Shown here: piece after piece, positions 56,504-64,000 of the stretch | Layout: each line of letters starts with the position of its first letter | Position numbering within the stretch: position 1 is the stretch's first letter | Assembly (NCBI RefSeq): GCF_030035675.1 | Contig: NC_084487.1 | Coordinates: 65,483,986-65,547,985, forward strand | DNA length: 64,000 nucleotides | Direction: 5' to 3' | Source of the DNA: Rhineura floridana | Lineage: Eukaryota; Chordata; Lepidosauria; Squamata; Rhineuridae | The notes under the pieces: model-generated | Databases searched by the model: none | Told to the model about the DNA's origin: nothing | Seen by the model: only the letters and a program-made list of their open reading frames with translations | Made by a program: the position numbers and the translations under genes

Positions 56504-56549
56504 ACATCTTGCAGCAGCCATCATTATATGTCTGTACAGTGCCTCCATT
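56504..56549 (-). CDS. OTOGL: OTOGL 46-bp micro-exon
   Basis: A tiny exon between TTTTCCTAG and GTAAGT encodes NGGTVQTYNDGCCKM plus the first base of a Cys codon (phase 0 to 1). The G-G-x-V-x-x-Y-x-x-G-C-C pattern is the conserved end of the VWC-like module preceding the CTCK in otogelins. It joins ...NETECTK of the exon at 59,379-59,498 to KRDERIC of the next exon in perfect phase. It is too short to appear as an open frame of its own. Confidence 0.9.
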
Positions 56550-56631
56550 CTAGGAAAATAAAAAAGCAATATTTCAAAAAAGACTGTGCCCAAAGAAACA
56601 TATTGATGTGTCTGAATGATGCTTGTAAACC

Positions 56632-56770
56632 AGGGGTGACTAACCTTTGGCCCTCCAGATGCTGCTGGACTACAACATCCATTATCCCCGACCTTTGGCA
56701 ATGCTGGCTGGGGCTAATGAGAGCTGGAGTCCAAAATCATCTGAAGGCCAACACATATATTTATACCCCT
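56632..56770. mobile_element. hAT-like MITE
   Basis: CAGGGGTGACTAACCTTTGG then 'ccctccagatgctgctggactacaac' and 'gagctggagtccaaaatcatctgaaggcc...acccctg' form the typical inverted-end structure of the most common MITE family in this window. It lies just upstream (in OTOGL sense) of the 46-bp exon. Confidence 0.75.
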
Positions 56771-57062
56771 GATGAAAATAAAAAGAAGCAGCCAAATCCA
56801 CAAACATTACAAATAATTTTATTTATTTTTCATTTTGATAACAAATTACATTATGGGAGAATCTAGCTTACATCTCACAACAGTTGTAAGATATAATGTG
56901 GCACACTCCTCTTTTAATAAAAATATTGTATTCGGGTGTGGCATAAACTGCAGCCTTAGTGTAAGACATTACAGTTTCTTGCAGATAGTGGCCATGTTTG
57001 GGTTGGGACACAAAAGAACTACTTTTAAACATTTGAAAAGCAGCACCCTAACTCCATTCCAT

Positions 57063-57380
57063 ATAACCAGAGGTGGCACCAGATTTAAGGGGGCTTTGGA
57101 CAAAATGTCCTTTGGGCCTCCCCTACAAAATAAGCTTACCAGGATGTGGTAGAATGGGTGGCCTGTAGCAGGAATGGAGGCAGCAGTGGACGGCAACGGG
57201 AATGGCTAGCGGCACAGTAATCCCTCAGCCCAGTGCCAAGAAGAGAAGTGCTAGATGAGGTCCCTGAAGCATCTCCCATCTTCATATTCCTGGAATGTCT
57301 CAGGAACCCAATGTAGTGTGTTTGGTGTTGGGCCCCGAGGCACTGGATGTAATGTAGATGATGGCTGATTCATCTAGCTC
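57063..57380. repeat. Possible relative of the GGTGGCACCAG MITE family
   Basis: The start CAGAGGTGGCACCAGATTTA resembles the end of the MITE at 52,270. No second end is clear. The interior has no feature I recognise. Confidence 0.3.
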
Positions 57381-57754
57381 ATGACCATCTCACCCACTGC
57401 CCTGGTTCATTTACTGAGCCATGCTGTGTGCCAACACTCTAACAAACAGCTTTTGAACTTTCTCAGACTCCACATCTATAAATTTAGCTGACAATAGCTC
57501 TACAATTACATGACAGAGGACTGATTTGAGCCTCTCTCCTCCACCATATATTTTAGTGTGAACAGATCCATGCAATGGGTACTTAATTGCATGAACACCC
57601 AGTTTGTGTGATTCTTAGCTCAACTGTTGTTTTAGTGAACTCAGTCTTCTTGCAGTTGGCACTCATGCAGAAGGCCAGTTCATTGGGATTGGGAGGGGGA
57701 GGGGGAGAGACTCTAGCATTGCTATTGTAGTGGTGGTGGATTGCCCCCATCTGA

Positions 57755-57985
57755 ATACATTTGTTTATTTTAAACTGCTTTATATTTTCAAAATCCCCTA
57801 AGCAGTGTACAGAACAAAAACAGTAAACAATGACATTAAAACAAAAATACAACATGAGTAAAACAATAGTATAAAAGCATTTAAAAGCAAATAAAAACCG
57901 ATTCAAGGAATTCATACTGATGAAAACAGAGTCCAACCTTATGGGTCAGGGAAACTCTGGGCAAAAAGATTTTACAAGACATCTG
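57755..57985 (-). mobile_element. L2-like 3' end, diverged
   Basis: 'catttgtttattttaaactgctttatattttcaaaatcccctaagcagtgtacagaac' is a diverged reversed L2 or related LINE 3' end, followed by A-rich sequence. Confidence 0.45.
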
Positions 57986-57989
57986 AAGC

Positions 57990-59150
57990 AACTGATAGTT
58001 GCTGCTTCACATTTGAAGCAGACGAACATTTCATAAGCAGTTTGCCATGTGGGTTGGGGAAGTGCTAATGTTCAAGAAACACATGTCCAAGCAGCATGCA
58101 GAACATCATGCGGACCTTTATCTGGAATAAACTACTGTCCGCTATAAACTCCCAAGTTTATAAATGAAGTGCACTGTGCTAGATAATGAAATATTAGTAA
58201 TTTCTATATATTAACATTCTTGATTAATATCTGGCTTGATTAATCAGTAGAAATGTATTTTGATATCTGTCTTTATATGTTGGTAAACAAACTCTTCTTA
58301 ATATGCCCATTTCTTAATGTGTCCTTTCCTTAATGTTTCCATTTTACAGATTGAGAATCCAGGGGAGCCAATGGCACCCAAAAACAATTATGTTAATACA
58401 AGGTTAACCTGGAAACAATGTTTTGGTAAATTATATGTAAGGCATCTACATTGGTTTAACCATAGGCTCCAGATTCATACAGTATGTAGCCAAGGAAGCT
58501 GTTCAGTAGGAAATAATTGCTTCAACTCATTGCAATTTGATTTTAAAATCTAATAATATTTGCTGGTCTATTAATCTTTTTTTCAACCCTTCTGATCTAC
58601 TAGCATACCTAATGTTGCATTCATCATGTCTCATCTCAATTCAGTAATCTGTGTTCATTTTTAAGAATGGGGGCTGCAATCCTACACACATTGACCTTGG
58701 ATTTACTTCTTAATGGGATTTACTACTGAGTACACAGTCAGTCACGAATTCTGAAGACTGTGAGCTCTTGCACTAATCAAATTTATTCTAATCCACTGAT
58801 ATGTTCTGGCATGCTTTCATATCTATGAAAGAAGCATATCCACAAGCATTCATTTTAATACTGACAAAATGATCCAGCTTACTGTATTAAAATCAGAAGA
58901 GCTACTCATGTGAGCAACCTTTGTGCATCAGAAAACACACGGACTCTGGATAAGGAATTTTTTTAATGTAAATGTGTTTACTGCTATAGCATTCATCAGT
59001 GGAAGTATGCAGTTCTGGCTGGCAGATATTATTTGTGGTCTGGCATAATTCAGGAAACAAAATAATGAAATGTAGACATTTCCATCATATTAAACACTTA
59101 CTAGTGGATGCCAAGCTCCTCAGGAAAAATGTTACTTCAATTATTTTCTC
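57990..59150. other. OTOGL intron, no feature apart from a short MITE piece
   Basis: A GCAATCCTA-type fragment lies at about 58,676-58,735. No exon was found. Confidence 0.5.
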
Positions 59151-59157
59151 ATTTGTA

Positions 59158-59345
59158 GGAACATAGGAAGCTGCCTTGTACTGAATCAGATCATTGGTCC
59201 ATCTAGCTCAGTACTGTTCATCCTAACTAGCTGTGGCTCTCCAGAGTTTCAGGCAGGAGTCTTTTCCAGTCCTACCTGGAAATGCCAGGGATTGATCCTG
59301 GGACCTTCTGCATACAAGGCAGATGCTCTAGTACTCAACTTCCCT
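59158..59345 (-). mobile_element. tRNA-Ala-like SINE
   Basis: Read on the minus strand, the 5' head contains 'agagcatctgccttgtatgcagaaggtcccaggatcaatccctggc', with A- and B-box-like parts that resemble a tRNA-Ala gene. It continues through 'tttccaggtaggactgg' to 'ggcagcttcctatgttcc'. It lies 34 bp downstream of an OTOGL exon. It is not a functional tRNA, because it lacks a full cloverleaf. Confidence 0.75.
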
Positions 59346-59378
59346 ATGTGTTGCACACACTATGTATAGGGTACAAAC

Positions 59379-59498
59379 CTTTGTACACTCAGTCTCATTA
59401 AACAGTGGGCAAACAACACTGGATCCAAGCAGTACTGCACCAACAGCAGTCTTTGCACATTCATATTTAGTGCAGTTTGAATCCCATGTACTTCCTTC
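59379..59498 (-). CDS. OTOGL: OTOGL exon, VWC-like cysteine module
   Basis: This 120-bp exon (40 codons, phase 0-0) follows CTTACTTTTTAG and ends at GTTTGT. It reads EGSTWDSNCTKYECAKTAVG and then VVCPLFNETECTK. The W-x-x-x-C-x-x-x-x-C and C-P-x-F-N-x-x-x-C spacing is typical of the von Willebrand factor C-like modules of otogelins and mucins. Two N-x-S/T sequons are present. The donor is GTTTGT, weaker than its neighbours but the only one that keeps phase. Confidence 0.92.
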
Positions 59499-60189
59499 CT
59501 AAAAAGTAAGAGATACAAGGTTATTCTTCAGGGGTGGGGAGAGAACTGATTAAAAGATCACAGAAATATTTACCATACATTAGGGATTAATAGCTCCTGA
59601 GCTGACTCTAGTCAATGTTTTCAGAAAATACCATATTAATCACTGCAATAACAACAATACTCTGTTTCTCACAGGACATAGTTTACAAGAGGGGCATTGT
59701 TGTTGCCTTAACACAGCTTGAAATCCCAGACACAGAGTGAAGCCATAACTTAGGTTATAGAGTTAAAACCTGCCTCAAGAGGGTGTATATAACAAGACAC
59801 CAGGAACACCTGCCTGATACCTTGCTATCAGACAGGCAAAGAATCAGCATTAATCATGATTTGCTCAGTTGTGATGCAATACTCAACCACGGCTATCATA
59901 AACCATTGTTTGCACATTCACTTCAGATCAAGATTACATATCCTGGTTTGCAACCAATTTTTTACCATTGGCTCAGTTTAGATGTATCAGGGTTGGTCTG
60001 ATAAACTGTAGTTTACTGGTCTGTGAATGGTGTGCACATGCACTCTCTCTTTGCCCTGCCTCTCTGTTTGCATACAAAGCTTTGGCACTTCTATCCTGGC
60101 TTGTTAATTTCCTCTGACATCTAAACTGGGAAACCGTGGTTTAAACTTGGTTGCAAACCAGGATGTGATATATAGTTTCTTTCTGGCCT

Positions 60190-60626
60190 CTTAAGATTTT
60201 GTCTTTTTAGTCAGATTTTCACTGTTTGTGAAAATCTGTTGTGAAAATCTGGCCATTACAATGTAACTTACAAAAACAAACAAGGCAATCCAGGAATAAG
60301 TTAAACACCCAAGTTTTCAGAAATACAGGTTGCTTGAAAGCCTCTAAGACCTATGTTAATATTCACTAATAGACAAAAAGCTAGTGGTTTAGGAACGTAC
60401 CTATAGCCAGCAGATATTTCTATCAAACTTTAAAAAGCAGGGAAATTGGGCAGCTATAGTGAATGTACCAGGGGAGCAGGAGACCTGACCTCTTCTCTGA
60501 GATATTGTACTGCCCTACAAATTTGTCAAAATGCAAACACAATTTGGGTTGGTCTTTCACAGTTCAATCCACTTGCTGTGTAGCTTGCAAGAATTTGGTA
60601 ACATGTGCCTCTGAACATATGGTGAG
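60190..60626. repeat. Unclassified dispersed repeat, copy 2
   Basis: This matches 29,290-29,667 in the same orientation, best from GAACGTACCTATAGCC to ACATATGGTGAG. It holds a 20-30-bp segment (TATAGTGAATGTACCAGGGG) missing from copy 1. The family is unknown to me. It lies in an OTOGL intron. Confidence 0.6.
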
Positions 60627-60629
60627 TAG

Positions 60630-60905
60630 AAGGTGAGGGTGAGGAGGGGACTGAAAGGGGAGGGGGAAGGAGGGGATTGGAAGGGAAGGGAGGAGGAATG
60701 AAGGAAGAGGGAGGGAAGGGGCAAAAGGGAGTTGATGGAAGGAAGGAGGAGGGGAGGGCAGGTTTGATCATTTACATGCTTATTGAGCTCAGTGGGATTT
60801 ACTCCTGTGCAATCATGCTTAGGATAGGTGAAACTGACCTGGGGGAGGGACAGGAAGGGGAGGAGTAGTGGGGGAAGGGATTGGGAGGGAGGGAGGGGAG
60901 GCGAT
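60630..60905 (+). repeat. G-rich polypurine tract
   Basis: Long stretches consist almost only of A and G with many GGGG runs ('gggaggggaaggaggggatt'), at about 60,632-60,762 and 60,835-60,905. A short 'gggatttactcctgtgcaatcatgcttaggatagg' MITE-type insert lies between them. The tract could form G-quadruplex or triplex structures. It lies in an OTOGL intron. Confidence 0.8.
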
Positions 60906-61584
60906 TGTGTGGGTGTGCACTGGGCAGAGGAGAAGCCCTTGTTATGCACAGGTCCTACGTATTCACTTTTAATTCTTTATAGGGTTGCTAATATAGGATT
61001 AAGGTTTGCCTAGACATCAGTCTTGGGGCAAAAGGCAGCTTTATGATTGGCGTTGCAGTGGGAAAGCATCAGGCAGAGAAAGGATTATGTGCTTTCTTTG
61101 CCCCCACTTTCCATTTCACATTGAAATTCATCACCACATGAAGCTCTTTTCACCTAACCATACAGAAGCAGCCAACAGAGTTTTGTTGCACGTATTTGAA
61201 GTTAATGTGCATTTAGACCCAGGAATGGCTTTTTAAAAGGATTAGACAATGTCACATTTGTAACTTGCAGCCAGTCCCCAAGGACAGGAGCAGATTGATC
61301 TAGGGCAGTGTTCCCCTTTTTGTTTTGCCCTCCTCTGTGACCACCTGACTCACCAAAGAATGTGTGCACATGGCAACCCTTACTATTTGCTTGTTTATGA
61401 TAATGTCCTTATGGATACAAGTATACTAACTATCCAAGGCTAACTTTTAACCAAAGACAACTTGAATCAAAAGTAGGAATGTGAAGAACAACTTCTATAG
61501 AATATAAGAATTTTATAAATTAAGGATAACATAATCTGAATTCTGATACAGTGTTATTTTCTTCAGCTTTTCAGAGGAACTTAC

Positions 61585-61689
61585 TTCATAAATGACTAGG
61601 GTTCCGTTGCCAGAATAGAAAGCGCATGACACATTTATGCAGGAACCACAACAAGAGTGTTGACTAGGAGATGGAACATATACTTGGTG
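61585..61689 (-). CDS. OTOGL: OTOGL exon, C-C-x-x-C module
   Basis: This 105-bp exon (35 codons, phase 0-0) lies between CCTTTTAACAG and GTAAGT. It encodes HQVYVPSPSQHSCCGSC followed by INVSCAFYSGNGTLVIYE. The H-x-x-x-V-x-x-x-x-x-x-x-C-C-G-x-C motif is a signature of otogelin-family C-terminal regions, closing one cysteine module and opening the next. It splices in phase from the partial exon at the window end. Confidence 0.93.
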
Positions 61690-61699
61690 CTGTTAAAAG

Positions 61700-62230
61700 G
61701 GGACAAATGTTTTTTCTTTAAAAAATGTTATTGTTATTTGCTCACCTTTCATCCCAGGGCAAGCTAAAAAATCTAAAATACAATGTTAAAAAGAATTGAA
61801 ACACATTTCAATCACAAGAATAGGGTGGGTTCTGAAAACATACTTCTCAGGAGCCGAATATTGACAATATTATTTTCAAGTACATGCAGCTAATTACAAT
61901 CACATCATAGACTGAATGTGCTGTGATGGCAAAATGTTAATAGTATTGTTTTCTGTGAGTTTCCTTTGTCAATTGTTCCCATGCCATGCAGTGGGTGAGG
62001 TCATACATTGCTACCTAATGCCATCAGCCCCAGCACCATTTAAGAGGAAAAGCTTGCTCATGCATTTACACGCTCACTGATTTTATTTATTTATCTATTA
62101 TTAGACTTGTTAGTCACTTGCTACCTTACCACACATTAAAAACATAAATAAACACATTATACTATAAAACAGACCACCACCATAACTGCTACAGGAAGCT
62201 TTGACAGCACATTAATAAAACATCATCTCA
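61700..62230. other. OTOGL intron with short LINE tails
   Basis: Reversed LINE 3' ends appear at about 61,725-61,790 ('ctcacctttcatcccagggcaagc') and about 62,085-62,170 (an ATTT run followed by 'cttgttagtcacttgctacc'). Nothing else was seen. Confidence 0.45.
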
Positions 62231-62234
62231 GTCT

Positions 62235-62640
62235 ATCAAAGCAGGACCAGCTCCAGGCATGACTGGGCCCTTGGGCACCAGCCTGCCATGGGCCTGCAGC
62301 ACCTATCCCAACCGCCCCATACAGATAGTGTGGGACTAACCCTGCTGTGGATTGCAGAGATGGAGTTCCCAGGCAGCCCTCCCATACAGACAACATCTTC
62401 AACAAGCCTGCCCGCACACCCCACCTACCTCTCATGTCATGTGAATGTTGCATAGCATGCATGCTTGCCTTCAATCAACATGGCCACAGGGGTGTTAGCC
62501 CCTTAGGGAAGCCCCCGCTGCCATCTTGGGTGATGGCAGGCATGCACACACAGCATTCACACTGACAGGAGAAGTAGGTGGGGTATGCAGGTGGGCTTAC
62601 TGAAGCCTGTGCTGTCTGTATTAGAGGGGTGCCTGGCTTT
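62235..62640. mobile_element. MITE with internal palindrome, copy 2
   Basis: It shares 'cacctacctctcatgtcatgtgaatg', 'atggcaggcatgcacac' and 'gtaggtggggtatgcaggtgggctta' with the copy at 52,270-52,705 and has the same mirrored layout. The two copies differ by many substitutions and small insertions. Confidence 0.65.
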
Positions 62641-62944
62641 TAAACACACAAGGGACAAATGATCTCACTGCTCATTTCAGACTGTAACACTAGGAAAAGT
62701 ATGAAGCTTTACAAGCATGGTGCCCAAGCTGAACCCTATCTGTGTCAACTTCTAGTAGTACACCATGAAATCAATATTTTATTGAAATTGGAAAAGCTCT
62801 GTGACGTATGGCAGGATTGGGCTGCAGGACCCGACACTACCGCGGATCGCAAAACAGGAGCACCACTTACCCACCCTAAGGAGTGGCCCAACCTCCTTCA
62901 GGAGCCCTCAACCAGGGCCCAACCTGGCTGCCTTCTGGCACTGG

Positions 62945-63235
62945 CACTGATCAAAAGTCTGGGGGGGGGGAAGGTAAGTCTTTACTTGGCACAAACAGAT
63001 GGCAACAAAGGTGCAGGACAGACCTCACTGAGGAGAGCATTTCACAAAAAGGGAACCACAACTGAAAAGACCCTTGTCATCATCTTCAGACCCTTCCTCA
63101 GAGAGGAGACCCGGAGAAGAGCCTCAGAAGATAATTTAAGGGTCTGGGTAGGTTCATATCAGGAGAGGCATTCCAGAAACTATTGAGGTCCTGATCCGTA
63201 AAGGGCTTTACAGATACTGTGAAAACTTTCCTATG
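62945..63235 (-). mobile_element. Diverged L2 fragment
   Basis: The sequence around 'gagcatttcacaaaaagggaaccacaactgaaaag' and 'attgaggtcctgatccgtaaagggctttaca' is the reverse of the L2 RT C-terminal region (the A-F-S-V-V-A-P-x-L-W-N-x-L and Y-K-A-L-x-G-x-G blocks), heavily mutated. Confidence 0.6.
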
Positions 63236-63432
63236 CAAAGTCTAAAGTGCCTTTCTTTTTTCCTTGCTTGACTAAGATGAGTAAAGGAGAGAGATGCAGA
63301 AAGGTGTTTCTGTTCCAGAAAAACAAAAAGAAAAAGGATGTTTTCCAGTGGTCCCATCATGGAGACCTAAAATTATCCTGCTCAAAGGCAAGAAGGCTAA
63401 GCTGACCTGAGAATATGCATAATATCACAAAA

Positions 63433-63730
63433 GGAGCATAGGAAACTGCATTAAATGGAGTCAGACCATTGGTTCATCTAGCTCAGGTGCGAGGAACCGT
63501 TGACCCTCCAGAGGTTGCTGAACTACAACTCCCATCAGCCCCAGCAAGCATGGCCAATAGCCAGGGATATTGGGAGCTGTAGTTCATCAACAACTGGAGG
63601 GCCAAAGGTTCTCCACACCTCATCTAACCCAAGATTGTCTACATTGTCTGGCAGTGGCTCTCCAGAGATTCAAACAGGTCTCTCCAGTCACTGGATTGAA
63701 CCCAAATATTTCCTTTCACTCAGTGGAGGA
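63433..63730 (-). mobile_element. tRNA-Ala-like SINE interrupted by a MITE
   Basis: The SINE's 3' part is at 63,433-63,485 ('ggaaactgcattaaatggagtcagaccattggttcatctagctca') and the rest at 63,623-63,730 ('gtctacattgtctggcagtggctctccagagattc'). Between them lies a hAT-like MITE with ends AGGTGCGAGGAACC and GGTTCTCCACACCT. The bases next to the MITE (CTAGCTCA and CTAACCCA) look like a diverged 8-bp target duplication. Confidence 0.7.
63486..63622. mobile_element. hAT-like MITE nested in a SINE
   Basis: Inverted ends, central arms 'gaactacaactcccatcagcc' and 'gggagctgtagttcatc', and a likely 8-bp target duplication place it in the hAT-type MITE family also seen at 18,146, 20,160 and 56,632. Confidence 0.72.
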
Positions 63731-63940
63731 GCTTCCATCAAAGGAAGGGAATCTTTGAATCCAACCTATTAGTTCAAAGTTTCTCAAGCAACAATATATA
63801 CATTTACTCTGAAGTAAAACTTAAAACATCTATTCACAGCACTATCTAAAGCTTTATTTTTTAGTAGATTTCAAGGACAACTCCATCATTAGAGACTATA
63901 TTCATTAAGTATTTAACCCCTACATTTTAGCAATACTTAC

Positions 63941-64000
63941 AGCTTCACATTTTTGGGAACAGTTAACCACTATCAGATCCATGGCATGAAATCCTGTGCT
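63941..64000 (-). CDS. OTOGL: OTOGL exon, cut by the window end
   Basis: The open frame runs in from the right edge as GFHAMDLIVVNCSQKCEA and ends at GTAAGT in phase 0, joining the exon at 61,585-61,689 to give KCEAHQVYV. The sequence is typical of the otogelin C-terminal region just before a C-C-G-x-C motif. The 5' end and the rest of the gene lie outside the window. Confidence 0.88.

Noticed and set aside
57583-57936. Minus-strand frame with a cysteine-containing end (FCMSANCKKTEFTKTTVELR) as an OTOGL exon
   Set aside because: No proper acceptor and no phase fit were found. It overlaps a LINE 3' end, and the OTOGL exons on both sides already join.
59158-59345. A genuine tRNA-Ala gene on the minus strand
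   Set aside because: Only the A/B-box region is tRNA-like, the acceptor stem is missing, and the rest is the known SINE body.
60557-60949. Proline/serine-rich frame as a gene
   Set aside because: It is the translation of the polypurine/polypyrimidine tract.

Overview
The window is squamate reptile DNA, most likely a lizard. It is a vertebrate locus with split exons, GT-AG introns, and a repeat set typical of Squamata: L2, CR1, Bov-B (RTE) and L1-type LINEs, a Sauria-like SINE with a Bov-B tail, a tRNA-Ala-like SINE, hAT-like MITEs and DIRS fossils. There are no prokaryotic features. Most long open frames come from transposable elements. The real host genes are short exons on the minus strand.

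Two host genes run right to left. At the right edge (51.1-64.0 kb) are the last six coding exons of OTOGL (otogelin-like, an inner-ear gel protein): von Willebrand-type cysteine-rich modules, a 46-bp micro-exon and the C-terminal cystine knot with stop codon. Downstream, on the same strand, lies a chain of ten exons (1-25.4 kb) encoding fibronectin type III (FN3) repeats with one two-exon C-type lectin domain (CTLD) in the middle. All exon phases agree across the chain. In mammals the gene directly downstream of OTOGL on the same strand is PTPRQ, a hair-bundle receptor phosphatase with an FN3 array. I therefore read this chain as the 5' part of a PTPRQ-like gene carrying a lectin-containing extension that I do not know from human PTPRQ. 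A CpG-rich block at 44.6-45.1 kb, followed by an ATG, a short hydrophobic leader and a GTGAGA donor, is a candidate promoter and first exon.

Layout: 0.2-7.15 kb, a full-structure I/Vingi-like LINE split by an ORF1-only ('half-L1') insertion with 16-bp target duplications; 7.2-10.2 kb, an old L2 fragment and a short DIRS fossil; 10.7-25.4 kb, lectin/FN3 exons with MITEs, L2 debris and an LTR-element fossil in the introns; 25.6-28.3 kb, two L2 copies; 29.7-36.6 kb, a DIRS fossil with an L2 nested in it; 36.8-40.0 kb, an almost intact L2; 40.3-45.5 kb, a Sauria-like SINE, two Bov-B pieces and the CpG block; 45.5-51.1 kb, intergenic DNA with MITEs, CR1 debris and a duplicated block around an LTR-like unit; 51.1-64.0 kb, OTOGL exons and introns.

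The two genes belong to the same tissue context. In humans OTOGL and PTPRQ are neighbouring deafness genes (DFNB84B and DFNB84A) acting in the inner-ear extracellular matrix and on the stereocilia surface. Exon boundaries are read by eye from splice signals and phase and are not supported by transcripts.
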